Shown in pieces: positions 1 through 6,035 of a stretch of DNA of 6,512 nucleotides; the first letter of the stretch is position 1; each line of letters opens with the position of its first letter. This DNA is from CAZADA01 sp964483775 (GTDB lineage: Bacteria; Pseudomonadota; Alphaproteobacteria; Caulobacterales; Maricaulaceae), in the NCBI GenBank assembly GCA_964483775.1, contig CAZADA010000138.1, forward strand, positions 1-6,512, written 5' to 3'. The notes beneath the pieces were generated by a model. The model saw only the letters and a program-made list of their open reading frames with translations. It had not been told where the DNA came from and made no database searches. The translations under genes and the position numbers were made by a program.

Positions 1-2
1 GG

Positions 3-569
3 CTTCAGCTGTTCGCCTCGTTTGCGATGCTGATGAACTTCCCGCGCTTCAACAAGATGAAGGGCATGGGGCAGATCGTGTCGTGGTCTGTTCGGGATGA
101 GAGCTTACATTGCGAGGGCATGCTCAAGCTCTTTCATACATTCGCCGAAGAAACGGGCGCGTTGACCCCGCGTGTGCGCGACGACATCATTGATTGCTGT
201 AAGACCGTTGTTACGCTGGAAGACAAGTTCATCGAACTCGCTTTCGAGGCTGGCGATGTCGAAGGCATGACGCCTGATGATATCAAGGCCTATATCCGCT
301 ACATTGCCGATTGGCGCTTGAAGCAATTGGGTCTTGATCCGGTTTACAAGGTTGGTGAGCACCCCATTCCGTGGCTGACGGAAATTTTGAATGGAGTCGA
401 GCACGCGAACTTCTTTGAAACGCGTGCGACGGAGTATTCAAAGGGCGCAACCCAAGGTGATTGGCATGGCGCGAAAGGTGTTTGGGCTGCATTTGACGAA
501 GCGCAATCCAGCCGCACCCGCACCGAAACTGACTCGGTGGCGGTGACGTCTGAGGGGGGCGCTGACTAA
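3..569 (+). CDS. nrdB: Ribonucleoside-diphosphate reductase small (beta, R2) subunit, 3' part
   Basis: This is the C-terminal 188 residues of the class I ribonucleotide reductase radical subunit; the 5' part lies before the window. The protein carries the di-iron centre and tyrosyl radical that drive reduction of ribonucleotides to deoxyribonucleotides in the large subunit NrdA, in the cytoplasm. Visible here are the helix with NFPRFNKMKGMGQIVSW and the metal-ligand motif RDESLH, whose Glu and His match the E238 and H241 iron ligands of the E. coli protein. Near the end is the family-typical FFETRATEYSKGATQGDW block. The last ~25 residues form a Ser/Thr/Glu-rich tail; in this family the C-terminal tail docks on NrdA. 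The stop is TAA at 567-569. The frame is open to the window edge, and the ATG at 27 is internal, not the start. The family call is firm. Confidence 0.96.
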   Translation, partial: LQLFASFAMLMNFPRFNKMKGMGQIVSWSVRDESLHCEGMLKLFHTFAEETGALTPRVRDDIIDCCKTVVTLEDKFIELAFEAGDVEGMTPDDIKAYIRYIADWRLKQLGLDPVYKVGEHPIPWLTEILNGVEHANFFETRATEYSKGATQGDWHGAKGVWAAFDEAQSSRTRTETDSVAVTSEGGAD

Positions 570-624
570 CTGGCTTTGCTTTTGATCGCGAACAAGGTGA
601 CGTTAACGATATTGAGTGCATGAC

Positions 625-670
625 CAGATCTCCTCCGCGTTGAGACCAGCGCACCGTAAGGGAAGATCTG
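625..670 (+). repeat. Inverted repeat enclosing an anti-SD-like CCTCC, before the 674 start
   Basis: CAGATCT (625-631) is the exact reverse complement of AGATCTG (664-670), giving a 7-bp stem. The left arm is followed by CCTCC (632-636), and the right arm is preceded by the purine-rich AAGGGAA that would serve as ribosome binding site for an ATG at 674. If folded, the hairpin would place that site in or beside the stem. The loop is about 32 bases, so stability is uncertain and a role in translation is only inferred. Confidence 0.3.
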
Positions 671-673
671 CTC

Positions 674-1042
674 ATGCCTCGATCACGTGGGCGCAAACGT
701 GCGGCCAAAACGCAAGCTTTGTCGCGGGAGCAAGCCATGACACACGCCAGTTCACCGTCGACCGCCTCCCAAACGTCCTCGTCCGAACCGCAACGCGGCG
801 ATGTCTTCAGCGTCGATCCAGCGTCCCTGGCTCCGTTTGCCGAGGCCGATTTGTCAGCGTTGGCGGTCGTGTTGGCTCAAACGGACGCGGACAAGCGCGC
901 CGGGGCGCTGCAGGCTGATGAGCTGGGTGAGCGCGTCGCTGAAGCCACGGGTGATGCGGCGTTGGCGGCCGCGCTGTTGGTGGCGGTTTGGGGCCGTTCG
1001 GACAAAGACGAGCAGTTGGCGCCATTGGCCGTCGCTGCTTAG
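674..1042 (+). CDS. Hypothetical small alanine-rich protein
   Basis: I do not recognise this gene. The frame encodes 122 residues from ATG 674, or 101 residues from ATG 737. The later start has GGGAG (726-730) six bases upstream, a better ribosome binding site than the AAGGGAAG about ten bases before 674, so 737 is a serious alternative. The first 21 residues of the longer form are strongly basic (RSRGRKR). A Ser/Thr-rich stretch follows, then an Ala/Leu/Asp/Glu-rich, probably helical half (FAEADLSALAVVLAQ and onwards). No signal peptide, membrane segment or known motif is visible. Third codon positions are GC-rich, as in the neighbouring genes, and this frame beats the overlapping frames. 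It lies 104 bases after nrdB (167 from the later start), with no clear terminator between them. Stop is TAG at 1040-1042. Confidence 0.55.
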   Translation: MPRSRGRKRAAKTQALSREQAMTHASSPSTASQTSSSEPQRGDVFSVDPASLAPFAEADLSALAVVLAQTDADKRAGALQADELGERVAEATGDAALAAALLVAVWGRSDKDEQLAPLAVAA

Positions 1043-1076
1043 GCAGGCGGTCACGAACCCATGCGGGGCGTTGGCG

Positions 1077-1177
1077 TGCCGACGCTTGGCAAGACCGAGC
1101 TTGTGATTGAGACATGTTTGGCGCCCAGGTCTGGGGCAATGGGTGACAAATGACGGCGACGCGGTCATTGTGCCGCC
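1077..1177 (+). ncRNA. Possible structured leader or 3'-UTR RNA with small hairpins
   Basis: This non-coding stretch contains three weak predicted stems ahead of the terminator. They are TGCC/GGCA with loop GACGCTT (1077-1091), GCCC/GGGC (1123-1137), and ACAAATGAC/GTCATTGT with one bulged A and a 9-base loop (1146-1171). It could be the leader of the downstream small ORF and amn, the 3' UTR of the upstream small gene, or a small RNA ending at the terminator. I do not recognise a known riboswitch or sRNA family. Only the inverted repeats are directly visible; existence as a distinct RNA is inferred. Confidence 0.25.
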
Positions 1178-1209
1178 CGGTGCTGCGTGGTCAGCGCAGC
1201 GCTGTTTTT
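1178..1209 (+). terminator. Rho-independent terminator 25 bases upstream of the small ORF before amn
   Basis: CGGTGCTGCG (1178-1187) pairs with CGCAGCGCTG (1195-1204), forming a 10-bp stem with two G-T wobbles and a 7-base loop (TGGTCAG). TTTTT follows immediately at 1205-1209. GC-rich stem plus T-tract is the classical intrinsic terminator. It could simply end transcription of the gene at 674-1042. However, only 25 bases separate it from the ATG at 1235, too few for a full promoter, so transcripts reaching the next gene probably cross it or start within it. That raises the possibility of an attenuator. Confidence 0.7.
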
Positions 1210-1234
1210 CGTTCACAGCCTGAGAAGTCGCGCC

Positions 1235-1453
1235 ATGTCTGAGACACCGCATCGCATCACCATTCTTGCGAAGACCTTTTCCGCCGCCGCCATGGAGTTT
1301 CACCGGGCGCAGATGGCTGAGCGCGGCTATCGCATGGAGGGGCGCATCGAGCCGGCGGTGTTCCAAATGCTCGAAGACGTGCAGCAGCCAAGCGACCTTT
1401 TTGATGGCGAGCCGTTGTTCGCGGTCACGTTCGTGCGCCGCCAGGACGACTGA
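1235..1453 (+). CDS. Hypothetical 72-residue protein in operon with amn
   Basis: I do not recognise this family. The start at ATG 1235 is chosen because GAGAAG (1222-1227) lies seven bases upstream. A longer reading from GTG 1187 would begin inside the terminator loop. The protein reads like a small soluble alpha/beta fold: a strand (RITILAKT), an amphipathic helix (residues ~16-30, AAAMEFHRAQMAER), a strand through GYRMEGRIEPAVF, and a terminal strand LFAVTFVRR with two acidic residues at the end. There is no signal peptide or membrane segment. The stop (TGA 1451-1453) is five bases before the amn start, implying co-transcription and possibly translational coupling. A role linked to AMP nucleosidase is only a guess from position. 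Confidence 0.7.
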   Translation: MSETPHRITILAKTFSAAAMEFHRAQMAERGYRMEGRIEPAVFQMLEDVQQPSDLFDGEPLFAVTFVRRQDD

Positions 1454-1458
1454 GCCCG

Positions 1459-2931
1459 ATGGCGGAGGCCGCCAGCGTCCAAACATTGTCGCCAAAGGCC
1501 GCCGTTGACGAGGCGCATCGACTGTACACCGACGCTGTCGACGCGTTGCGCTCGGCTCTTGTCGCTTTTGCGGAAACGGGGACCGCGCCGAGCGAGACGG
1601 CGTACGCTTCGGGTATGTTCGCTTATCCTGTGGTGTGCGTGGACTATGCCCCGGTCGGCGCCGAGCCTCAGATTTCCAGCGCGTTGGGAACGTTCACCCG
1701 CCCTGGACGGTATGAGTTGAGTGTGACGCAGCCGGCGTTGTTTCGCACTTATCTTGAAGACCAGCTCGGGTCGCTGGTCGCTCGCTATGGCCAGGCTGTG
1801 ACCCTGTCGGTGCGCCCTGGGCGCGACCAGATTCCCTACCCCTATGTGCTCACAAAGGCTGACCAGGACGCGCTGTCCCAAGCGGACCCGCGAGAGTTGG
1901 CGCACGTGTTCCCGACGCCGGATTTGTCGGCGGTGACCGATGATGTGGCCGACGCCGAGGTCGACAACCCACACGGCCCATGGCCCTTGGGCTTGTTCGA
2001 TGCGCAACGCACCGACTTTTCACTGGCGCGCATCGCCCACTACACCGGGACGCCGGCGGCTGCGGTGCAGTCTTATGTGCTGTTCACCAACTACACCCAT
2101 TATGTCGAAGAGTTTGCGCATTGGGCGGTGGAGGCTGTGAGGGGCGGCGGGCCGTACACGCGGTTAACTTTGCCCGGCGGCTATGAGGTGACCGCCGCAA
2201 CGCCGGATCCAGAGGCGGTCTTGGAAGCATCGCCCGGGCGCAAGTTTCAAATGCCCGCGTATCATCTGGAAACACAAGATGGGACGGGCATATCCCTGGT
2301 GAACATTGGCGTTGGGCCGTCCAACGCAAAGACAATGACCGATCATTTGGCGGTGTTGCGTCCGCAGTGTTGGTTGATGATTGGGCATTGTGGCGGTCTC
2401 AGGCACGCTCAGCGGCTTGGGGATTATGTTTTGGCGCATGCTTACTTGCGCCGTGACCGTGTTTTGGACCCGCATGTGCCTCTCGAAATCCCGATACCGC
2501 CCATCGCTGAAGTGCAGGTGGCGCTACAGGACGCAGCCGCGCAGGTGACTGGCGAAACGGGGGACGCGCTCAAGGGACGCTTGCGCACCGGCACGGTCGT
2601 GACTAATGCGGATCGCAATTGGGAGTTGCGCGCAAGCGCTGAGGCGCGGCTGTTCAACAAGTCGCGGGCGATCGCGGTGGATATGGAAAGCGCCACGGTG
2701 GCGACAAATGGCTTCCGGTTTCGTGTGCCCTACGGCACTTTGTTGTGTGTGTCCGACAAGCCATTGCATGGCGAATTGAAGCTGCCCGGGCCGGCGCGGG
2801 AGTTTTACCAAAAGGCGGTGTCGCAACACTTCAAGATCGCGATCGCCGCAGTGGAGCTGCTTCGGCGCGATGGCGGCGCTCGGTTGCATTCGCGCAAGTT
2901 GCGGGCGTTCGACGAACCGCCATTCCGCTGA
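1459..2931 (+). CDS. amn: AMP nucleosidase
   Basis: Cytoplasmic enzyme that hydrolyses AMP to adenine and ribose 5-phosphate (EC 3.2.2.4), feeding purine salvage and adjusting the AMP pool. The 490-residue length fits the bacterial family (E. coli Amn is about 484). The N-terminal AMP-nucleosidase domain covers roughly residues 15-180, including YPVVCVDY and the RPGRYELSVTQP segment. The C-terminal nucleoside phosphorylase-like domain covers roughly 260-470. It contains VNIGVGPSNAK (281-291), the phosphate/ribose-site segment MIGHCGGLRHAQ (307-318), the ribose-binding VDMES (407-411) and SDKPLHGELK (432-441). The C-terminal LHSRKLRAFDEPPFR is also typical. The start is ATG 1459, five bases after the small upstream gene. 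Only a weak AGGA (1442-1445) precedes it, so re-initiation from the upstream gene is plausible. All key motifs appear intact. Confidence 0.96.
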   Translation: MAEAASVQTLSPKAAVDEAHRLYTDAVDALRSALVAFAETGTAPSETAYASGMFAYPVVCVDYAPVGAEPQISSALGTFTRPGRYELSVTQPALFRTYLEDQLGSLVARYGQAVTLSVRPGRDQIPYPYVLTKADQDALSQADPRELAHVFPTPDLSAVTDDVADAEVDNPHGPWPLGLFDAQRTDFSLARIAHYTGTPAAAVQSYVLFTNYTHYVEEFAHWAVEAVRGGGPYTRLTLPGGYEVTAATPDPEAVLEASPGRKFQMPAYHLETQDGTGISLVNIGVGPSNAKTMTDHLAVLRPQCWLMIGHCGGLRHAQRLGDYVLAHAYLRRDRVLDPHVPLEIPIPPIAEVQVALQDAAAQVTGETGDALKGRLRTGTVVTNADRNWELRASAEARLFNKSRAIAVDMESATVATNGFRFRVPYGTLLCVSDKPLHGELKLPGPAREFYQKAVSQHFKIAIAAVELLRRDGGARLHSRKLRAFDEPPFR

Positions 2932-2980
2932 TTTTGCTGATATTCTCGTGTCCGCGTTTACTTTGTGTTTGTGGCTTTGC

Positions 2981-2993
2981 GCGCACGGTGCGC
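2981..2993. repeat. Short palindrome in the amn/pseudo-ATPase gap
   Basis: GCGCAC, one G, then GTGCGC form a 13-base interrupted palindrome in the 91-base gap 2932-3022. With a one-base centre it suits a protein-binding operator better than a terminator, and no T-tract follows. The rest of the gap is T-rich (2931-2979). I see no convincing -35/-10 pair and no Shine-Dalgarno sequence before the ATG at 3023. Confidence 0.25.
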
Positions 2994-3022
2994 TCGCTCA
3001 TTGGTAGATTTAGCCTCAAACG

Positions 3023-4108
3023 ATGACCGAGACGCCCCAAGACGACGCATGGATGCTTGCGGATCGCGAGCCTAGTGACGCTGTTGCTCCGCCAACAGCA
3101 CCGGCCGCATCGGATATGCCCGATGGCGATGAGGGCGCACCCTTAACGCTGGGCGCGCTCGACGCCCTTTTGTCGCAACGTGACGTGACGTCGATATTCA
3201 TCGATGGTCCCGATCACATGGATGTGGCGCTGATCGACGGACGGCGGAGTCGCTCACCAAGCGGCTTTCGGAACCTCGCGCACTTTGAAGACGTCTGCCG
3301 GCGCATCGCCCACGCTGGCGGCGTGGATCTGAGCGCGGGCCGGCCGGTGTTTGAGGGACGTTTGCCCCAGGGCGCGACGATCACGATTTTGTTACCTCCG
3401 GCCGCCGACCGACCCCGCATGATCGTGCGGCGGGTGCCCCGTGTCACCGTCACGGGCCTGAAGCAGTTGGTGGACATGGGCGCGTTGGGCGAAGTTGAGG
3501 CGCGTACGCTCGCCGCGGCGGTGCGCGCCAGACGCTCCATTGTTGTCGCAGGCCACGCCGGCGTTGACACCGCTCCCATCGCGGCGGGCTTGTTGGCCGA
3601 GGCGCCCGAGAGTTCGCGGGTTGTTGTGGTCGAGGCGGCCGAACGGATTTCCTGTCCTGAGCACGCCACGCGTCTTCGCCATGACGCCGGCGTCAACGCG
3701 GGCGGCGCGCGCTATCGTTTGGGCGCGTTGGCGCAGAGGCTAGGCGGGGATGTGATCGTGTTCGACCCCCTTGAGGGCGGTGAAGCGTTGGCGGCCGCCC
3801 ACGCCATGGCTGAAGGTCGCTGCGTGATTGCGACCGTCACGGCCCGGGGAGCCGCCGAAGCGCTTGCCGTGTTCGAGGCCTTGGCCCTTCAGGCCGGCGC
3901 GACGGCGCAGCCATCGCGCGCGTTGATCGCTGCGGGGTTGGACCTGATCGTTGTGTGCCGCAGTCAAGATGGCGGTCCGCGCGTGGACGGCGTCTGGATG
4001 GTGATTCGCGAGGGGCGCGAGGCGATGTCTGTTCGTCGTGCAGACTTTGATGCGGTTGCCCGTGCTGCTGCTGTGAAGCAGCCGAAAATCAGCGCCGGAC
4101 TTGTGTAA
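3023..4108 (+). CDS. CpaF/VirB11-type secretion ATPase homologue with degenerate active site (probable pseudo-ATPase)
   Basis: The 361-residue protein follows the layout of the CpaF/TrbB/VirB11 family, the hexameric ATPases that power type IV pili and type II/IV secretion. Residues 1-40 are an acidic, Ala/Pro-rich lead. Residues ~41-140 match the N-terminal domain (VTSIFIDGPDHMDVALIDGR, ..., RLPQGATITILLPP, MIVRR). Residues ~141-330 match the ATPase core (VTVTGLKQLVDMGAL onwards). The catalytic motifs are lost. Walker A (canonical GGTGSGKTT) reads GHAGVDTAP (177-185), with Lys replaced by Thr183 and the following Thr by Ala184. The Asp box reads VVEAAERIS. The Walker B GEVRGGEAL reads DPLEGGEAL (248-256). 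The His box TVHAN reads TVTAR (271-275). ATP hydrolysis is therefore unlikely. The frame is uninterrupted with coding-like composition, so this looks like a maintained protein and not decay. No pilus genes are adjacent, and no Shine-Dalgarno sequence precedes the start. Confidence 0.85.
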   Translation: MTETPQDDAWMLADREPSDAVAPPTAPAASDMPDGDEGAPLTLGALDALLSQRDVTSIFIDGPDHMDVALIDGRRSRSPSGFRNLAHFEDVCRRIAHAGGVDLSAGRPVFEGRLPQGATITILLPPAADRPRMIVRRVPRVTVTGLKQLVDMGALGEVEARTLAAAVRARRSIVVAGHAGVDTAPIAAGLLAEAPESSRVVVVEAAERISCPEHATRLRHDAGVNAGGARYRLGALAQRLGGDVIVFDPLEGGEALAAAHAMAEGRCVIATVTARGAAEALAVFEALALQAGATAQPSRALIAAGLDLIVVCRSQDGGPRVDGVWMVIREGREAMSVRRADFDAVARAAAVKQPKISAGLV

Positions 4109-4137
4109 CCAGGGCTTCCGGAGTTGGATTTTTGTGC

Positions 4138-4147
4138 TTGTGCACAA
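4138..4147. repeat. Palindrome TTGTGCACAA upstream of the aminopeptidase gene
   Basis: A perfect 10-base palindrome in the 112-base gap 4109-4220, about 75 bases before the aminopeptidase start. It could be an operator half-site pair for a dimeric regulator such as the MarR protein encoded downstream, but no second copy is seen elsewhere in the window. No good promoter hexamers are evident: TTGGAT at 4124-4129 lies 17-18 bases before a poor CATATC. Confidence 0.25.
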
Positions 4148-4204
4148 CATATCCATGGTCGCGCGCACGGAATAGGGCTCTAAGGTGGGCGTTAGCGCGT
4201 GCAG

Positions 4205-4212
4205 ACGGAGGA
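4205..4212 (+). promoter_or_regulatory. Shine-Dalgarno ACGGAGGA deciding the GTG start at 4221
   Basis: ACGGAGGA (4205-4212) ends eight bases before GTG 4221. It is the strongest ribosome binding site in the window. It fixes the aminopeptidase start at 4221 in preference to the in-frame GTG at 4185, which lacks such a site and would add an unlikely 12-residue extension. Confidence 0.75.
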
Positions 4213-4220
4213 TCGAGCCC

Positions 4221-5625
4221 GTGAACCAGATATTCTTGGACAGCGCCCCTGACGGGGCGGTGGTGACGCCGTTGATCGCCGCGCGCGCCGGTGCGGTCCA
4301 TGAAGCCCTAACGCGCTTACCCCAAAGCGCCCGATCCTTCTTGGAAGCTGTAGGTTTTACGGGGAAGGCCGGGGATGTGGTGGTTGCGCCGGGCCCTGGG
4401 GGACGCGTGCGCGCTGTCGTGCTTGGCGTTGGCCAGCATGGGGACCCAGCCGCTTTTGGGGCGGTCCCATTCGCAGCGCCGCCGGGTGTGTATCGCATCG
4501 ATCGTTTTGGCGGCGTCACGGCCAATGAGGCGGCGCTTGCTTGGGCGAAGGGGGCTTATCAGTTCGATCGGTACAAGGCGGCCTCCCGCCAGCCCTGCCA
4601 GCTTATCTGGCCGCGCGGGTGTGACCGCGACGAGGTGAGCCGGCTGGCCAACGCCATTACGCTGACACGCGATCTGATCAATACGCCCGCCAACGACATG
4701 GGCCCTGAACAGCTCGAGGCGGCCGTGCGTGAGGTTGCCTCGGCGCATAAGGCCGACGTTCGTGTCACGACCGGGGATGATCTGATCGAGCGGTCGTTTC
4801 CGCTGATCCATGCTGTTGGGCGCGCGGCCGAACAAGCGCCGCGCCTGATCGAGTTTGAGTGGGGGCCCAAGCGCGCGCCGCGGATCGCCATTGTCGGCAA
4901 GGGTGTTTGCTATGACACCGGTGGGCTCAACATTAAGCCCGGCGACTACATGAAGCTAATGAAGAAGGACATGGGCGGCGCCGCCCATGCCTTGGCACTG
5001 GCGCAGCTGGTGATGGAAGCGGGCCTGAAGTGCCGGCTGCACGTGCTGATCCCGGCGGTGGAAAACTCCATTTCCGACGAGGCCTTTCGCCAAGGCGACG
5101 TGATCAGCTCGCGCAAGGGGCTCNNNNNNNNNNAAGGGGCTCACGGTGGAGATCGGACATACGGACGCGGAAGGCCGGTTGATCCTGGCCGATGCGGTCA
5201 CGCGGGCGTGTGAGGACAAGCCTGAGTTGCTCATCGACTTCGCCACGTTGACCGGAGCTGCGCGCGTTGCGCTTGGTCCTCGCATTGCGCCGTACTTCAC
5301 CAATGCGGAAGGCGTGGCTGAGGATTTGGATCTGGCGGCGGGGCGGGCGGACGACCCGGTGTGGCGTTTGCCGCTCTTTCCCGGCTATCGCGGCGACATC
5401 AACAGCGCCATTGCGGACATCCAGAATGTTGGCGACGGCGGGTTCGCCGGGTCGATCGCTGCGGCGCTCTTCATTGAGCGGTTTGTCGATGGCCCAGAAT
5501 GGCTGCACTTTGACATCTTCGCCTGGAATCCCAAGCCAAGACTGGATGGTCCGCGTGGCGGCGAGGCGCAGGGGCTGCGCGCCGCCTACGGTCTGTTAAC
5601 CAAACGCCTGGCATTGCCCTCCTAA
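4221..5625 (+). CDS. M17 (leucyl-type) cytosolic aminopeptidase, interrupted by a sequence gap
   Basis: Dinuclear-metal exopeptidase that removes N-terminal residues from peptides in the cytoplasm. Collapsing the N gap and its 9-base duplicate gives 461 residues. The N-terminal domain (~1-130) is divergent, as usual. The catalytic domain starts near ANAITLTRDLINTPAND (143-159). Expected residues are present: Lys227 and Asp232 in GKGVCYDTGG, catalytic Lys239 in NIKPGD, Asp250 in KKDMGG, Asp309 and Glu311 (metal), and catalytic Arg313 in TDAEGR. The M17 signature NTDAEGRL reads HTDAEGRL, with His307 in place of Asn. The C-terminal half has LIDFATLTGAARVALG and the family-typical NVGDGGFAGSIAAALFIERF. 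As written, the frame breaks at the Ns, but this is an assembly effect, not a pseudogene. The start is GTG 4221, chosen from its Shine-Dalgarno. The NlpC/P60 neighbour suggests peptide, possibly muropeptide, turnover. Confidence 0.92.
5115..5142. other. Assembly gap (10 Ns) with the same 9 bases on both sides
   Basis: Ten Ns (5124-5133) are preceded by AAGGGGCTC (5115-5123) and followed by AAGGGGCTC (5134-5142). The two contig ends therefore overlap by nine bases and the Ns are filler. Removing 19 bases makes the two halves of the aminopeptidase in-frame. It also gives SSRKGLTVEIGHTDAEGR, the same spacing from the GD motif to TDAEGR as in E. coli PepA. Confidence 0.9.
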
Positions 5626-5654
5626 CGTTACGGACAACCCGCCGCACGGGCGGG
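5623..5654 (+). repeat. Palindrome and hairpin between aminopeptidase and marR-type gene
   Basis: TAACGTTA (5623-5630) is a perfect palindrome overlapping the aminopeptidase stop codon. CCCGCC (5638-5643) then pairs with GGCGGG (5649-5654) around a five-base loop. No T-tract follows, so it is not a standard terminator. The AGGAG ribosome binding site of the next gene begins two bases after the stem. Either element could be a regulatory site in the 44-base gap, but nothing further supports this. Confidence 0.3.
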
Positions 5655-5669
5655 CAGGAGAGGCGTGGC

Positions 5670-6035
5670 ATGCAGCCGATGACATGGCGCGAGGCGTTGG
5701 CGCTTTGGCGCAGCGTAACTTTGGAAACGGTGCGCAGCGCTGGGCCCGATCTCACGGCGCGGCAAATGGCGGTGCTCACAACGGTCTATCTCAAGGAAGG
5801 CCCGCACACTGTGCGCGCCCTTGCCAGTGCGTTGAACATCGGCAAGCCGGCGGTCACGCGCGCACTCGACACACTTGGCGAACTTGATTTCGTGCGACGG
5901 AAACGCGACACCGAAGACAAACGGAACGTATTCATCCAGCGTACGGTGGCCGGATCTGTGTTTTTGCGAGATTTTGCCGAACGTGTCGCCCATGAAGTCG
6001 ACTCGCGCCTATGTCTGAGCTTGACCCCCGTCTAA
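5670..6035 (+). CDS. MarR-family transcriptional regulator
   Basis: A 121-residue winged helix-turn-helix protein, expected to bind DNA as a dimer and usually to repress nearby genes until a ligand binds. The DNA-binding part runs from LTARQMAVLTTVYL (28-41) through the helix-turn-helix TVRALASALNIGKPAVTRALDTL (47-69). The wing is FVRRKRDTEDKRNVFIQ (74-90), with the family-typical Arg/Asp and Lys-Arg positions. It is shorter than most MarR proteins (about 140-160 residues): the terminal helices that build the dimer interface are brief. The start is ATG 5670, with AGGAG at 5656-5660. It lies 44 bases after the aminopeptidase and overlaps the next gene by 25 bases, so the three are probably one transcript. 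Control of this operon or itself is a reasonable inference; the ligand is unknown. Confidence 0.85.
   Translation: MQPMTWREALALWRSVTLETVRSAGPDLTARQMAVLTTVYLKEGPHTVRALASALNIGKPAVTRALDTLGELDFVRRKRDTEDKRNVFIQRTVAGSVFLRDFAERVAHEVDSRLCLSLTPV

Noticed and set aside
1077..1171. Guanidine-II (mini-ykkC) style riboswitch, because two hairpin loops share GACGC
   Set aside because: The loops do not match the ACGR consensus and stem lengths and spacing differ; the shared pentamer is probably chance in GC-rich DNA.
1187..1234. GTG 1187 as start of the 72-residue protein
   Set aside because: This start lies in the terminator hairpin and lacks a ribosome binding site; ATG 1235 has GAGAAG seven bases upstream.
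1327..2007. 226-residue open frame on the minus strand
   Set aside because: It is antisense to the well-supported amn gene and the small ORF before it; such shadows are expected in GC-rich coding DNA.
3023..4108. Functional pilus or secretion motor ATPase
   Set aside because: The P-loop Lys and Thr, the Walker B Glu and the His-box His are all missing, and no pilus or secretion genes are adjacent.
3740..4525. Long open frame (261 residues) on the minus strand
   Set aside because: It is antisense to the pseudo-ATPase and aminopeptidase genes, both supported by family motifs. Its translation is low-complexity Arg/Pro/Thr-rich with no recognisable domain.
5124..5145. Aminopeptidase as a genuine frameshifted pseudogene
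   Set aside because: The frame break coincides exactly with the N run and its duplicated 9-base flanks; collapsing them restores frame and family spacing.
5638..5654. Terminator after the aminopeptidase gene
   Set aside because: The CCCGCC/GGCGGG hairpin has no T-tract and directly abuts the ribosome binding site of the next gene.
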